Shown here piece by piece: positions 31,617 to 41,795 of a stretch of DNA of 64,000 bases. The translations under genes were made by a program, and so were the position numbers. The stretch comes from Azohydromonas aeria. Lineage in GTDB: Bacteria > Pseudomonadota > Gammaproteobacteria > Burkholderiales > Burkholderiaceae_C. How positions within the stretch are numbered: position 1 is the first letter of the stretch; each line of letters opens with the position of its first letter. The notes beneath the pieces were generated by a model that made no database searches, was not told the origin of the DNA, and saw only the letters and a program-made list of their open reading frames with translations. Location: the NCBI RefSeq assembly GCF_009760915.1, contig NZ_VIDQ01000004.1:96424-160423 (forward strand), read 5' to 3'.

Positions 31617-33581
31617 TCAGGCGCCGTCGTCGCTTGCGCCTGACGCTTGCGCGCGCCGGGCGCGGCGCACGCCGAAGCGCGCCGGGTCCACGGCCTCGAC
31701 CAGCTCCGCTTCCAGCGGGAACGGGCCGCCGCCGGCCCAGGCGGCGACGAGCTCGCCCAGCAGCGGCGCCCAGCCGATGCCGCGCGAGGCCAGCGCGGTG
31801 CACACGAACAGTCCCGGCAGCCGCGGCAGCTCGCGCGCGCGCTGCGCGGCGGCGCCGGGCAGCGGCACGGCACCGACCACCGGCAGCCGGTCGTCGGCCA
31901 GCGTGCGCCAGCCCACGCGGCCGGCCAGCGGCACGCGGTCCGGCTCCACCTCGATGCCCAGGCGGCGCAGGCGCTGCAGGTTGAAGGCCTGGTCCTCGGC
32001 GCGCAGCGCCGCGTTCGGGTCCTGCAGCTGGGCCGTGGCGCCGCAGATCACGTCACCGCCGGCCAGCGTCAGCGCGTAGCCGCCGCCAGCCACGGGCAGG
32101 CGCGGGCGACGCAGTCCCGGCGTGTCGGCGGGAATGAGGCTCACCTGTCCGCGCTGCAATCCCAGCGGCCAGTGCGGCATGCCGTTTCCCACGCTTTCAA
32201 GCAACGTACACGCTTGTCCCGCATTAGCCAGCACCACGGCGCTGGCCTGCGCCAGCTCCTGGCCGCCAGCATCCAGCAGCGACCAGCCGCCCTCGGTCTG
32301 GCGCAGCGCCTGCACCGCCACGCCGGTGCGCAGCGCGATGCCGGGCCGCTCCAGCCAGTGGCGCACCAGCGCGCCGGGCTGCAGCCAGCCGCCGCCGGGG
32401 TAGAACCAGGCCGGCTCGGCCAGGGGCAGGGCGCTGAGCGCGCTGGCCGCGGCGGCGTCCAGCGGCTGCACGACGTCGGGCGGGATGCCCTGCGCCCGCA
32501 GCAGCGCCTGCATGGCGCCGAGGTCGGCGTCGGCGCCGGCCAGGCGCAGCAGGCCGTCGAGCTGGCCGGTAACGTGGCCGGCGGCGATCAGCGGCGCGTA
32601 GGTGTGCTGCGCCAGCAGCGCCGCGGCGCGGTTGAAGCGGGCATGCGGGCCGTCCTGGCCGTTGACCACGCCGTGGAACAGGCCGCCGCGGTTGCCCGAG
32701 GTTTCGCTTGCGGGTTCGGCATGGCGCTCCAGCACGGTGACCTGCCAGCCCGCGGCAGCCAGGGCCTGGGCGCAGGCGGCGCCGGCCAGGCCCGCGCCGA
32801 CGACCACGGCCGTGCGCGGCGCGCCGGGCGCCACGCGGGCCGAGAGCGGGTGCCCCACCGCGCGCCGCGGCACGAACACCGGTGCGAAGCGCGCGCTCGT
32901 CATCTCGGGCTTGGGCGGGTAGCCCGGGACGCGCTCGGCTTCGAAGCCGGCCGAGCGCAACCCGTCGCGCACGGAGCGGGCGATCGTCCAGGTCGCGGCC
33001 GTGGCGCCCGGCGCGGCCAGACGACCCAGCGCCTTGAACACGTGCGGCGACCACAGCGCCTCGTTGCGCGCGGGCGCGAAGCCGTCGAGGTAGAAGGCGT
33101 CGGCTTCGAGCAGCAACTGCGGCAGCCACGACTCGGCATCGCCCCAGGCCAACTGCAGCACGACCCGCCCGCCGTCCAGGTGCAGCGTGTGCAGGTCCGG
33201 GCTCAGCGGCGGCCAGGCGGCGACGAGCGCGGCGGCCAGCGCCGGCAGCGCGGACGATGCGTGGGCGCGGCGGAGGTCGTCCGGGCGCGGCGGGTGCAGG
33301 TCGATGGCGACGTAGTGCAGCCGCGCGCAGCGTTCGGGGTCCGCGCGCCATGCATCCCAGGTCGCGAGGAAATTGTTGCCCAGGCCGAAGCCCGTCTCCA
33401 GCACCGCGAAGCGCGGCCGGCCCTGCCAGCGCCCGGGCAGGCCATTGCCGTGGAGGAAGACGTGGCGCGACTGCCCCAGCGCGCCGGCGCGGGGGTGGTA
33501 GACGTCGCCGAAGTCCGGCGCGTGCGGCACGCCGGCGCCGTCGAACTCGATGCGGGCCGGCACGACGGGGGAGCGTTTCAT
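31617..33581 (-). CDS. mnmC: bifunctional tRNA (mnm5s2U34) methyltransferase / FAD oxidoreductase
   Basis: A 654-residue two-domain enzyme that completes 5-methylaminomethyl-2-thiouridine at tRNA wobble position 34. The N-terminal methyltransferase half (about residues 1-240) has the SAM-binding [12 protein letters not shown] and the [14 protein letters not shown] motif. The C-terminal FAD-dependent demodification half begins at [21 protein letters not shown] and ends with [19 protein letters not shown] placed the start at [14 protein letters not shown], which matches family N termini; the upstream in-frame extension is not conserved. It lies downstream of efp on the same strand, after a hairpin. 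Confidence 0.95.
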   Translation of the reverse strand: MKRSPVVPARIEFDGAGVPHAPDFGDVYHPRAGALGQSRHVFLHGNGLPGRWQGRPRFAVLETGFGLGNNFLATWDAWRADPERCARLHYVAIDLHPPRPDDLRRAHASSALPALAAALVAAWPPLSPDLHTLHLDGGRVVLQLAWGDAESWLPQLLLEADAFYLDGFAPARNEALWSPHVFKALGRLAAPGATAATWTIARSVRDGLRSAGFEAERVPGYPPKPEMTSARFAPVFVPRRAVGHPLSARVAPGAPRTAVVVGAGLAGAACAQALAAAGWQVTVLERHAEPASETSGNRGGLFHGVVNGQDGPHARFNRAAALLAQHTYAPLIAAGHVTGQLDGLLRLAGADADLGAMQALLRAQGIPPDVVQPLDAAAASALSALPLAEPAWFYPGGGWLQPGALVRHWLERPGIALRTGVAVQALRQTEGGWSLLDAGGQELAQASAVVLANAGQACTLLESVGNGMPHWPLGLQRGQVSLIPADTPGLRRPRLPVAGGGYALTLAGGDVICGATAQLQDPNAALRAEDQAFNLQRLRRLGIEVEPDRVPLAGRVGWRTLADDRLPVVGAVPLPGAAAQRARELPRLPGLFVCTALASRGIGWAPLLGELVAAWAGGGPFPLEAELVEAVDPARFGVRRARRAQASGASDDGA

Positions 33582-33610
33582 TGCGGGAGAGGAATGAGGG
33601 CCGGAAACGG

Positions 33611-33634
33611 CAAGGGGCACCGAAGTGCCCCTTG
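33611..33634 (-). terminator. hairpin between efp and mnmC
   Basis: A 10-bp perfect stem, CAAGGGGCAC (33611-33620) / GTGCCCCTTG (33625-33634), with a CGAA loop that reads as the stable TTCG on the efp transcript. The following T run is poor, so termination of efp transcription may be incomplete. Confidence 0.55.
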
Positions 33635-33677
33635 TCCTGACTCACTGCACGCGTCGGACGCGTGGCGCGTGCGCGCC

Positions 33678-34232
33678 TTAGACGCGCTTGCGGTACTCGT
33701 GGGTACGGGTGTCGATTTCGATCTTGTCGCCGTTCTCGACGAACAGCGGCACCAGGATCTCGAAGCCGGTGCCGACCAGGCGGGCGGGCTTCATGACCTT
33801 GCCGGAGGTGTCGCCCTTGACGGCGGGCTCGGTCTCGATCTCGCGCACCACGGTGGTGGGCAGTTCCACGGAGATGGCCTTGCCGTCGTAGAACACCACT
33901 TCCACCGCCATGTTGTCTTCGAGGTAGGAAATGGCATCGCCCATGTTCTCGGCCTCGACCTCGAACTGGTTGTACTCGCCGTCCATGAACACGTACATCG
34001 GATCGGCGAAGTACGTGTAGGTCGCTTCCTTCTTGTCCAGGATGATCTGGTCCATCTTGTCGTCGGCCTTGAAGACGACCTCGGCGCCGCCGCCGTTGAG
34101 CAGGTTCTTCATCTTGATGCGGACCGTGGCAGCACCGCGGCCGCCGCGGCTGTATTCGGTCTTGAGCACGACCATCGGGTCCTTGCCCTGCATGATGACG
34201 TTGCCGGCGCGGATTTCCTGAGCGAGTTTCAT
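33678..34232 (-). CDS. efp: translation elongation factor P, arginine-rhamnosylated type
   Basis: A 184-residue three-domain EF-P that rescues ribosomes stalled on polyproline stretches. The tip of the first domain reads YSRGGRGA, placing an arginine at position 32, where E. coli has the lysine modified by EpmA. Arg32 is the residue rhamnosylated by EarP in the Pseudomonas/Neisseria-type system. The earP gene lies just upstream on the same strand, 108 bp away. I chose [12 protein letters not shown] as the start; the upstream in-frame extension is not part of the family. Confidence 0.97.
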   Translation of the reverse strand: MKLAQEIRAGNVIMQGKDPMVVLKTEYSRGGRGAATVRIKMKNLLNGGGAEVVFKADDKMDQIILDKKEATYTYFADPMYVFMDGEYNQFEVEAENMGDAISYLEDNMAVEVVFYDGKAISVELPTTVVREIETEPAVKGDTSGKVMKPARLVGTGFEILVPLFVENGDKIEIDTRTHEYRKRV

Positions 34233-34340
34233 GGCGAGATTCCGTTGAATGGCGGCGGCACGGATCGAGCGCTCGGTGCTGCCTGGGTCACGCAGCAGGC
34301 CGTGCGTCTCACGACGCGGCACTGCGCAAAGCCAGCGATT

Positions 34341-35378
34341 CTACCGTCTCGCGGTGATGAAACCCTGCAGCCGGGTGATCAGATCGTGCTGCAGTTCCAG
34401 GCTTTGGCGCCAGCGCGCGCTGGCCGACCGCCAGGTGGCCTCATCCGGCAGCGCCGGCGGCGCGGTTGTCAGACCGTTCCAGGCGTCCCAGGCGGCGCGC
34501 AAGGCCGCGCCGAAGGCAGGCTCGCAGCCGGCGAGGAAACGGTCCAGGAAGGCGTGCAGCTTCTGCGCATGCACGCCGTCGTGCTGCTCGTAGATCTGCC
34601 ACACGAACGGCGCGCCGGCCCATTGCGCGCGCACGAAGGAATCCTCGCCGCGCACGAAGTTCAGGTCGGCGGCCCAGAGCAGATGGTCGTAGTCGTGCTG
34701 GGTCAGCCAGGGCAGGCGCAGCACGCGCACGCCCGCGGGCAGCGCGCCGGGCAGGTCGGCCTGCGCCGCGCCCGGCGTGGCCAGCAGCAGCGTCGGGCGC
34801 TGCGCCAGCCAGGGCCACAGGCACTCCAGGCGCCGGTAGCAGAACAGGCTCACCACGCGCTCGTGCGGTTGCCACTGCGCGCCCAGCGCGTGCAGCCACG
34901 CGGCGCGGTCGAAGGCGGCGCGGCGCGCGGCCAGGTCGCCCTCGCGCAGCAGCCCGCCGGTGGCTGGCGTGAAGCCGGGATAGAAGAACCACTTCACCAG
35001 CCCCGCGCCCGGCCCGCAGAACTGTGGCGACTGCAGCCCGTGCGAGCGCTCGACATAGCTCTCGGCGCTCAGGTACTCCAGGTTGACCCAGGCCGGCGCC
35101 ACCGGCTGCGCAGCCATGCGCTGGATGAAACCGGCGGGCGGATCGCAGCCGAACAGCTCGACCACCACCTCGCCCGGCTCGGGAAAGGCGCCGTCGTCGC
35201 GCCACGGCAGCACTTCCACGCCCGCCGCGCCTTGCGGAGCCATCCACGCCAGGGCCGAGGCGTCGTCCACCCACAGCCGCGCGCGCTCGCCGCGCGCGGC
35301 CAGGTCGGCGGCCAGGCGCCAGGCCACACCGAGGTCGCCGTGGTTGTCGATCACGCGGCAGAACAGGTCCCACAACAT
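34341..35378 (-). CDS. earP: EF-P arginine rhamnosyltransferase
   Basis: A 345-residue GT-B-type glycosyltransferase that transfers rhamnose from dTDP-rhamnose to Arg32 of EF-P. The family N terminus [20 protein letters not shown], with the catalytic aspartates, and the C-terminal [22 protein letters not shown], with its nucleotide-sugar-binding glutamate and arginine, are clear. It stands next to its substrate gene efp. No SD is seen; GATAAT lies 6 nt before the ATG, and only 36 bp separate it from the divergent uvrC start. Confidence 0.95.
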   Translation of the reverse strand: MLWDLFCRVIDNHGDLGVAWRLAADLAARGERARLWVDDASALAWMAPQGAAGVEVLPWRDDGAFPEPGEVVVELFGCDPPAGFIQRMAAQPVAPAWVNLEYLSAESYVERSHGLQSPQFCGPGAGLVKWFFYPGFTPATGGLLREGDLAARRAAFDRAAWLHALGAQWQPHERVVSLFCYRRLECLWPWLAQRPTLLLATPGAAQADLPGALPAGVRVLRLPWLTQHDYDHLLWAADLNFVRGEDSFVRAQWAGAPFVWQIYEQHDGVHAQKLHAFLDRFLAGCEPAFGAALRAAWDAWNGLTTAPPALPDEATWRSASARWRQSLELQHDLITRLQGFITARR

Positions 35379-35414
35379 GGCGCGATTATCGGAACCTTCA
35401 GAATCACGCCCTCC

Positions 35415-37472
35415 ATGAGCCAGCCCCCAACGTCCGAACCCTCCGCCGCGCCCGGTGCCGCGGCCAGCGCGGTCCCTGCCACCGTCGTTCCCGTTCCCGA
35501 AGTTCCCTCGCCCGAAGGCGCTGCGGGCGAAGGCAGCGAAGCCGCCGCCGCGCCGCGGCGCGCCGCGCTGCTGGCCGAGGTGGCGCAGCTGCCCGCGCTG
35601 CCCGGCGTCTACCGCTACTTCGACGCCGCCGGCAACGTGCTCTACGTCGGCAAGGCGAAGAACCTCAGGCGGCGCGTCTCCAGCTACTTCCAGAAGGACC
35701 ACGGCGGCACGCGCATCGGCGTGATGGTCGGCCGCATCGCCCGCATGGAAACCACGGTGGTGCGCACCGAGGCCGAGGCGCTGCTGCTGGAGAACAACCT
35801 CATCAAGGCGCTCAATCCGCGCTTCAACATCCTCTTTCGCGACGACAAGAGCTACCCGTACCTGCAGCTCGTCTCGCACCGCTTCCCGCGCATCGCCTAC
35901 TACCGCGGCGCGATGGACAAGAAGCACCGCTACTTCGGCCCCTATCCCAGCGCCTGGGCGGTGAAGGAGTCAATCCAGCTGCTGCAGAAGGTGTTCCGGC
36001 TGCGCACCTGCGAGGACACCGTCTTCGCCAACCGCAGCCGGCCCTGCCTGCTCTACCAGATCCGGCGCTGCACGGCGCCCTGTGTCGGGCTCATCAGCGA
36101 CGCCGACTACACCCGCGACGTGCACAACGCCGAGCGCTTCCTGCGCGGCGAGCAGCAGCAGCTGCTCGACCAGCTGCAGCAAAGGATGATGGCCCACGCC
36201 GAGAGCTTCGAGTACGAGAAGGCGGCCGAGCTGCGCAACCAGATCTCCGCGCTGTCGCGCGTGCTGCAGCAGCAGTCGGTGGAGGCCAACAGCGCGTCCT
36301 CGGCCGAGAAGGACGTGGACATCCTGGCCGTGAAGGTGCAGGGCGGCCGGGCCTGCGTGAACCTGGCCATGGTGCGCGGCGGCCGCCACCTGGGCGACCG
36401 CGCGCATTTCCCGGCGCATGTCGAGGAGGCGGCCGCGATCGGCGCGGCCGAGTCCGACGTGGAGGAAGGCGAGGCCGGCGAAGGCGCCGGCACGGCCGCC
36501 GCGCCGGTGGCGCCCGAAGTCAGGGTGCTGGAGGCCTTCATCGCACAGCACTACCTCGACAGCGCCGTGCCGCCCTCGCTGGTGCTCAGCCACCCGGTGG
36601 ACGCGGCGCTGATCGAGGCGCTGTCGCAGCACGCGGGCTCGCGCGTGAGCGCGCAGCACCAGCCGCGCGAGCAGCGCCGGGTGTGGCTGCAGATGGCGCA
36701 GCAGGGCGCGGAGCTGGCGCTGGCGCGGCTGCTGGCGCAAGAGGGCTCGCAGCGTGCCCGCACGCATGCCCTGGCCGAGGCATTGGGGCTGGAGGTGCAG
36801 GACCTCGACACTGTGCGCATCGAGTGCTTCGACATCAGCCACACCGCCGGCGAGGCCACGCAGGCCAGCTGCGTGGTGTTCGAGAACCACCAGATGAGCT
36901 CCGCGCAGTACCGCCGCTTCAACATCACCGGCATCACGCCCGGCGACGACTACGCCGCCATGCGCCAGGTGCTCACGCGCCGCTACGGCAAGCTCGCCGA
37001 GGGCGTGGCCGCCGGCACGGCGCGCATGCCCGATGTGGTGCTGGTGGACGGCGGCCGCGGCCAGGTCAGCATGGCGCGCGAGGTGTTCGAGGAACTGGGT
37101 CTCGACTTGTCGCTCATCGTCGGCGTGGAGAAAGGCGAGGGGCGCAAGGTCGGGCTGGAGGAGCTGGTCTTTGCCGACGGGCGCCCGAAGGTCTACCTGG
37201 GGGCCGACTCCGCCGCGCTGATGCTGGTGGCGCAGATCCGCGACGAGGCGCACCGGTTTGCCATCACGGGCATGCGCGCCAGGCGCGCGAGCGTGCGCAC
37301 TGGCGGCAGCCGGCTGGAGGACATTCCCGGCGTCGGCCCCAAGAAACGAGCCCGGCTGCTGCAGCGCTTCGGCGGCGTGCGCGGCGTGGGCCAAGCGAGC
37401 ATCGACGAACTCGCCAGCGTCGAAGGCATATCCAAGGATCTGGCGGAGGAGATTTACCGTGCGCTCCACTGA
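35415..37472 (+). CDS. uvrC: excinuclease ABC subunit C
   Basis: A 685-residue nuclease that makes both incisions in nucleotide excision repair. In order: an N-terminal Ala/Pro/Glu-rich extension of about 50 residues, a GIY-YIG domain ([23 protein letters not shown] at about 60-82), a UVR motif near 255-290, the RNase-H-like C-terminal endonuclease ([19 protein letters not shown]) and a helix-hairpin-helix end ([19 protein letters not shown]). There is also an acidic Ala/Gly-rich insert around residue 345-365. The long N terminus is unusual; a later start is possible but the chosen ATG is the first after the divergent earP promoter. Confidence 0.96.
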   Translation: MSQPPTSEPSAAPGAAASAVPATVVPVPEVPSPEGAAGEGSEAAAAPRRAALLAEVAQLPALPGVYRYFDAAGNVLYVGKAKNLRRRVSSYFQKDHGGTRIGVMVGRIARMETTVVRTEAEALLLENNLIKALNPRFNILFRDDKSYPYLQLVSHRFPRIAYYRGAMDKKHRYFGPYPSAWAVKESIQLLQKVFRLRTCEDTVFANRSRPCLLYQIRRCTAPCVGLISDADYTRDVHNAERFLRGEQQQLLDQLQQRMMAHAESFEYEKAAELRNQISALSRVLQQQSVEANSASSAEKDVDILAVKVQGGRACVNLAMVRGGRHLGDRAHFPAHVEEAAAIGAAESDVEEGEAGEGAGTAAAPVAPEVRVLEAFIAQHYLDSAVPPSLVLSHPVDAALIEALSQHAGSRVSAQHQPREQRRVWLQMAQQGAELALARLLAQEGSQRARTHALAEALGLEVQDLDTVRIECFDISHTAGEATQASCVVFENHQMSSAQYRRFNITGITPGDDYAAMRQVLTRRYGKLAEGVAAGTARMPDVVLVDGGRGQVSMAREVFEELGLDLSLIVGVEKGEGRKVGLEELVFADGRPKVYLGADSAALMLVAQIRDEAHRFAITGMRARRASVRTGGSRLEDIPGVGPKKRARLLQRFGGVRGVGQASIDELASVEGISKDLAEEIYRALH

Positions 37473-37977
37473 AACCCCACGCCCGCTGCGCTGGTGGGCC
37501 CTGATCGCGACTGCCCTGGGGTTGAGTGCCTGCAGCGTGCCCGGCTTGCTGCACAAGCCGCCCGAAACCGCCTCGGCGCCGCCCGCGCCGAACCCGGTGC
37601 TCAGTCCGTCCACGGCCGCGGCCGTGGCCGCGCTGCCCGCGCCGGCCCGGCCCGGGGACTGGACGTCGTACCGCATCCAGGCCGCGCTGCGGATGGTGGC
37701 GGCCAACCCGAAGACGACCTACACCGGCGAGGTGCCCGAGCCGCTGCTGGCCATTCCGGTGCTGGAGGTGGAGCTCAACCGCGACGGCAGCGTGCGCCGC
37801 ATCAACGTGCAGCGCGTGCCGGGCCAGGCCAAGGACACGGTGCAGCTGGCCATCGACGCCGTGAACCGCGCCGCGCCCTTCGGCGACGTGGGCCACCTGC
37901 CGCGGCCCTGGAAGTTCAGCGAAGTCTTCCTCTTCAACGGCGACCGGCACTTCAAGCCGCGCACGCTGGACCAGTGA
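37459..37977 (+). CDS. lipoprotein with TonB-C-like C-terminal domain
   Basis: A 172-residue protein overlapping the uvrC end by 14 bp. The start is GTG at 37459, strongly supported by GGAGGAG at 37445-37451. The signal peptide ends in a lipobox L-S-A-C (C25), so it should be lipid-anchored. A Pro/Ala linker follows. The C-terminal 75 residues ([19 protein letters not shown] ... [11 protein letters not shown]) resemble the strand-helix-strand TonB C-terminal fold, in which RDGSV and AAPF are typical. I infer a periplasmic envelope protein; the function is unknown. Confidence 0.75.
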   Translation: MRSTETPRPLRWWALIATALGLSACSVPGLLHKPPETASAPPAPNPVLSPSTAAAVAALPAPARPGDWTSYRIQAALRMVAANPKTTYTGEVPEPLLAIPVLEVELNRDGSVRRINVQRVPGQAKDTVQLAIDAVNRAAPFGDVGHLPRPWKFSEVFLFNGDRHFKPRTLDQ

Positions 37978-38060
37978 GCCGGTGACGCGCTGACAGGGAC
38001 TCCCTCCCGCCGCGGCGCGTGCCGGCGGGAGGGGGGTGTAGCAGCAGGCACAATGCCGGC

Positions 38061-38627
38061 ATGTTCTTCAACCTGCCCACCCTGCTGACCTGGGCCCGCA
38101 TCGTGGCCATACCGCTGATCGTGGCGGTGTACGAGCTGCCGCTGGGCGAGAAGACGCAGAACCTCACGGCCACGGTGCTGTTCGTCGTGTTCGCGCTCAC
38201 CGACTGGGCCGACGGCTGGCTGGCGCGGCGGCTCAATCAAACCTCTTCCTTCGGTGCCTTCCTGGACCCGGTGGCCGATAAATTCCTGGTCTGCGCCTCG
38301 CTGCTGATCCTGGTGCAGCTCGACCGCGCCGACGCGCTGGTGGCGCTGGTCATCATCGGCCGCGAGATCGCCATCTCGGCGCTGCGCGAGTGGATGGCGC
38401 AGATCGGCGCCTCGCGCAGCGTGGCGGTGCACATGGTCGGCAAGCTCAAGACCATGGTGCAGATGATCGCCATCCCCTTCCTGCTCTACGACGGGCGGCT
38501 GCTGGGCGTGATCGACACGCACCTCTGGGGCACAGTGCTGATCTGGCTGGCGGCGGTGCTGACCATCTGGTCGATGGTCTATTACCTGCAGAAGGCGCTG
38601 CCCGAGATCCGCGCCCGCGCCCGTTGA
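38061..38627 (+). CDS. pgsA: CDP-diacylglycerol-glycerol-3-phosphate 3-phosphatidyltransferase
   Basis: A 188-residue integral membrane enzyme making phosphatidylglycerol phosphate, the first committed step to phosphatidylglycerol and cardiolipin. The CDP-alcohol phosphotransferase motif D-x2-DG-x2-AR-x8-G-x3-D-x3-D is complete (DWADGWLARR, then FGAFLDPVADK). About five to six helices are predicted. The ATG at 38061 gives the canonical MFFNLPTLLTWARI start. There is no SD; CACAAT lies 6 nt upstream. Its stop overlaps the following transporter start. Confidence 0.96.
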   Translation: MFFNLPTLLTWARIVAIPLIVAVYELPLGEKTQNLTATVLFVVFALTDWADGWLARRLNQTSSFGAFLDPVADKFLVCASLLILVQLDRADALVALVIIGREIAISALREWMAQIGASRSVAVHMVGKLKTMVQMIAIPFLLYDGRLLGVIDTHLWGTVLIWLAAVLTIWSMVYYLQKALPEIRARAR

Positions 38628-39532
38628 GCCAGGGCGTCACGCCGGCGGCCGGCGGCGACGGCGGCGCCGCGCTGCTGCGCGCCATGCCGGCGCTGTTCGT
38701 GGTGATCTGGAGCACCGGCTTCGTGGTGGCGCGCTACGGCATGCCGCACGCGCCGCCCTTCACCTTCCTGGCCTGGCGCTATGCGCTGTCGGTGCTGTGC
38801 TTCGCCTTGTGGATTGCGGTGAGCCGCCCGGCCTTTCCGCGCGACCGCGCGCAGGCGCTGCACCTGGCGCTCACCGGCGTGCTGATGCACGCGGGCTACC
38901 TGGGCGGCGTGTGGGCTGCCGTGAAGGCCGGCATCCCTGCCGGCACGGTGGCGCTGATCGTGGGCTTGCAGCCGGTGCTCACGGCGCTGTGGGTCTCGGC
39001 CAGCGGCCAGGAGGCGCGTGCCAGCGCCCGGCAGTGGGCCGGATTGCTGCTCGGCCTGCTGGGCCTGCTGCTGGTGGTGTGGCGCAAGCTCGGCACCGGC
39101 GAGGTCACCGGCTTCAACCTGCTGCTCTCGGTGGGCGCGCTGCTGGCCATCACCGCCGGCACGCTCTACCAGAAGCGCTATGTGAAACCTTGCGACGTGC
39201 GCACCGCCAGCCTGGTGCAACTGTCGGCGGCGCTGGCCGTGTCGCTGCCGCTGGCGGCACTCGAGTCCGAGGGCATGCGCTGGCACCCGGAGCTCATCGG
39301 CGCGATGGCCTGGTCGGTGCTGGCGCTGACGCTGGGCGCGAGCTCGCTGCTGTACCTGCTGATCCAGCGCGGCGCCGCCACCCGCGTCACCAGCCTGATG
39401 TACCTGGTGCCGCCGTGCACGGCGCTGCTGGCTTGGGGCCTCTTCGGCGAGCCGCTCACGCCCGCGGTGCTGGGCGGCATGGCGCTCACCGCCCTGGGCG
39501 TGAGCCTGGTGGTGCGGGGCGGCGGACGCTGA
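38624..39532 (+). CDS. EamA/DMT-family transporter
   Basis: A drug/metabolite-type exporter with ten predicted membrane helices in two EamA repeats (about residues 20-155 and 170-300), starting at MPALFVVIWSTGFVVARYGM. Substrates of the family include amino acids and metabolites; this one is unknown. The start is uncertain: TTG at 38624 overlaps the pgsA stop (TTGA) and gives 302 residues, while ATG at 38684 gives 282 residues and matches the usual family N terminus. Neither has a clear SD. Confidence 0.88.
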   Translation: MSQGVTPAAGGDGGAALLRAMPALFVVIWSTGFVVARYGMPHAPPFTFLAWRYALSVLCFALWIAVSRPAFPRDRAQALHLALTGVLMHAGYLGGVWAAVKAGIPAGTVALIVGLQPVLTALWVSASGQEARASARQWAGLLLGLLGLLLVVWRKLGTGEVTGFNLLLSVGALLAITAGTLYQKRYVKPCDVRTASLVQLSAALAVSLPLAALESEGMRWHPELIGAMAWSVLALTLGASSLLYLLIQRGAATRVTSLMYLVPPCTALLAWGLFGEPLTPAVLGGMALTALGVSLVVRGGGR

Positions 39533-39559
39533 GGTAGCGCCGCCGCGCTGCCGCCGGCT

Positions 39560-41719
39560 TCAGAAATCCGCCTGCAGCGACACGCGCCAGGTGCGCGGCG
39601 CCAGCGGGTACAGGTACACGTGGTTCGCCAGTGAAGGCGACTCGCGCCAGGCACGGCGGTCGAAGGCGTTGTCCACGCCGGCGCGCCAGGTGAGCGTGCT
39701 GCCGTTCTCCACGCGCTGCGTGTAGCGCGCGCCCAGGTCCACGCGGGTCCAGCCGCCGATGCGCGGGCTGCCGTCCGTGGGCAGCACGGCGCGGTCGCCC
39801 TCGTGCACGACCCAGCCCTGCAGGTTCAGCCCGGGCAGGGCGGCGACGTCGTGGCCGGCCATCAGGCGCAGGCTGTAAGCCGGGACGTTGGGCGGGCGGT
39901 TGCCGTCGAGGTCGTTGCCCTCGATGCGGGCGCGCAGCGCCATCGCGCCGGCGGCGAACTGCCAGGCGCCGGCGCGCTGCTCGACGAGGCCTTCCAGGCC
40001 GCGATGGCGCTGGCGGCCCTCGATGGTGAAGCTGGCGCCGGTATCGCGCGCATAGGGCTGGTCGATGGCAAAGGCCGACACGTTCCACTGCAGGCCCTGC
40101 CGGCTGCTGCCCTTGAGGCCCACCTCCGCCTGGCGGCTGCGCTGCGCCGGCAGCACGAAGCCGGGGTTCGGGTAGCTCGGGAAGAAGGGCACGGCGCGCG
40201 ACTCGATGCCGTGGCCGAAGCTGGCGTAGGCCATCAGCCGCTCGTCCAGCGCATGGCTCAACGCCACCCAGGGGGTGTTGAAGCTCTGCGCGTGGCCGGG
40301 CAGCACCGTGCCGTCGCTGCTGCGGCTGTCGCGCTCGATGCGGGTGTGGCGCAGGCCCAGCCAGAGCTGGTTGCGCGCGTCCAGGCGCACGTTGTCGCGC
40401 AGGTAAAGCTCGGTCGTGCGCTCCTTGCGGCTGACGGTGTCGAAGGTCAGGTCGGGGTTGGGATCGACCTGCACGCTGCCGTCGTCCTGGCCGGAGCCGG
40501 CGTAGTTGAAGGCCTGGCGCGGGATGCGGCTCTCGAAGCGCGAGACCAGGATGCCGGTGGTCAGGGCGTGGGTGACCGAACCCGTCTGGAACTGTCCCGA
40601 GGCCTGCAGGTCCAGCGCGTCGCTGCGGCGGCGCTCGTTGTCGCTGCGGTAGTCGTAGAGGTCGAAGCTGCCGTCGCTGCAGTAGCGGTCCGCGAGGTAG
40701 GTCGCCTCGTTGCCGCAGCCGAAGGGGTAGGCCAGGCGGTCGTCGGTGCGCAGGCGCTGCGTCATCGCGTGCGCAGCGAGCTTCCAGCCGCCGTCGAGCC
40801 GGTGCGTCAGCCGCAGCGAGGCGGTGTTGGCCTCGAAGACCACCGGCTGCGTCCAGCGTTGGTTGTTGAGGTTCAGGCGCGGATCGATGCCGTGCGCATC
40901 GGGCACGTCGGGGCCGCGCAGGCTGAAGCCCGGCACGCTGGGCTGCGACTGGCGGCCGTGCTCGATCTCGGCTTCCAGCAGCGTGTCGCGCGCGAGCTTC
41001 ACGTCGCCGGCCAGGGCCAGCAGGTGGCGCTCGCCGCGCAGGTCGCGGGTCTGCGGGTGCAGCCGCTCGGCGGCGGCGTTCAGGCGCAGGCCGTAGCGCT
41101 CGTCCTCGCCGAAGCGCTGCGACAGGTCCGCCGCGCCCAGCACGCTGCCGTTCTCGCGCCAGCCCAGGACGGCGCTGCGCACGGTGCGGTCCGGGCGCTT
41201 CACGACGTAGTTCAGCAGCCCGCCCGGCGCGCTGGCGCCGGCCTGGATGCCGCTGGTGCCCTTGAGCAGCTCGACGCCGGCCTTGTTTTCCAGGGCGATG
41301 GCTGTCTCGCCGCTGATGGGCAGGCCATCGCGGCGGTAGTTGAAGCGCGCATCCAGCGCGTAGCCGCGCATGCTCACGTTGCCCCAGTAGCCCTCGCTGT
41401 TGTAGGCGTCGGAGACGCCGGCATCGAGCCGCACCAGGTCCGCCACCTGGCGCGCGCCGACATCCAGCAGCTGCCGCTCTCCCAGCACGCGCGCGCTGAT
41501 CGGGGTGGAGGACAGCGGCTGCTCGCCGAAGCCGCTCACGGCCGGCGCCGGCGTGCGGCCGGTGACGGTGATGGTGGCGGTGACCGGCGCGGCGTCGGCG
41601 GCATTGGCGGCGCCGGACGGCGCGGTGGCGTCCTGCGCCAGCGCGGGCAGGGCCAGGGCCAGCGCGGCGGCCAGCGGGGACGCGGCGAACAGGGCGCGCG
41701 AAGTGAAGCGGTGGGTCAT
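39560..41719 (-). CDS. TonB-dependent outer-membrane receptor, probable thiamine-related uptake
   Basis: A 719-residue receptor with a signal peptide ending in ALPALAQD, a TonB-box-like ATITVTGR stretch, a plug domain (residues about 50-160, including VSMRGYALDARFNYRRDGLP) and a 22-strand barrel ending in the aromatic VSLQADF. By sequence it falls with ferric-siderophore receptors. However, its leader contains a TPP riboswitch, which normally controls thiamine genes, so I infer that it imports thiamine or a thiamine precursor or derivative. No cognate inner-membrane transporter is adjacent. The start MTHRFTSRALF gives the best signal peptide. Confidence 0.92.
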   Translation of the reverse strand: MTHRFTSRALFAASPLAAALALALPALAQDATAPSGAANAADAAPVTATITVTGRTPAPAVSGFGEQPLSSTPISARVLGERQLLDVGARQVADLVRLDAGVSDAYNSEGYWGNVSMRGYALDARFNYRRDGLPISGETAIALENKAGVELLKGTSGIQAGASAPGGLLNYVVKRPDRTVRSAVLGWRENGSVLGAADLSQRFGEDERYGLRLNAAAERLHPQTRDLRGERHLLALAGDVKLARDTLLEAEIEHGRQSQPSVPGFSLRGPDVPDAHGIDPRLNLNNQRWTQPVVFEANTASLRLTHRLDGGWKLAAHAMTQRLRTDDRLAYPFGCGNEATYLADRYCSDGSFDLYDYRSDNERRRSDALDLQASGQFQTGSVTHALTTGILVSRFESRIPRQAFNYAGSGQDDGSVQVDPNPDLTFDTVSRKERTTELYLRDNVRLDARNQLWLGLRHTRIERDSRSSDGTVLPGHAQSFNTPWVALSHALDERLMAYASFGHGIESRAVPFFPSYPNPGFVLPAQRSRQAEVGLKGSSRQGLQWNVSAFAIDQPYARDTGASFTIEGRQRHRGLEGLVEQRAGAWQFAAGAMALRARIEGNDLDGNRPPNVPAYSLRLMAGHDVAALPGLNLQGWVVHEGDRAVLPTDGSPRIGGWTRVDLGARYTQRVENGSTLTWRAGVDNAFDRRAWRESPSLANHVYLYPLAPRTWRVSLQADF

Positions 41720-41795
41720 GGGTGCTACGGCGGTGCCGCGACAGGGCGGCACGGCCGCCGCCCTGGCGTCGTGCGACGAGGAGAGCGGCCACCGC

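Noticed and set aside
31609..31626. Hairpin CGGCGCC-TTCA-GGCGCCG at the 3' end of mnmC
   Set aside because: It lacks a T run on either strand and overlaps the mnmC stop, so I did not call it a terminator.
31647..35414. A very long in-frame extension upstream of uvrC
   Set aside because: It runs antisense through mnmC, efp and earP and has no recognisable protein features. uvrC starts at 35415.
39560..41719. Annotation of the TonB receptor as a siderophore receptor
   Set aside because: The TPP riboswitch in its leader fits thiamine-related uptake better. I found no Fur box or siderophore genes nearby.
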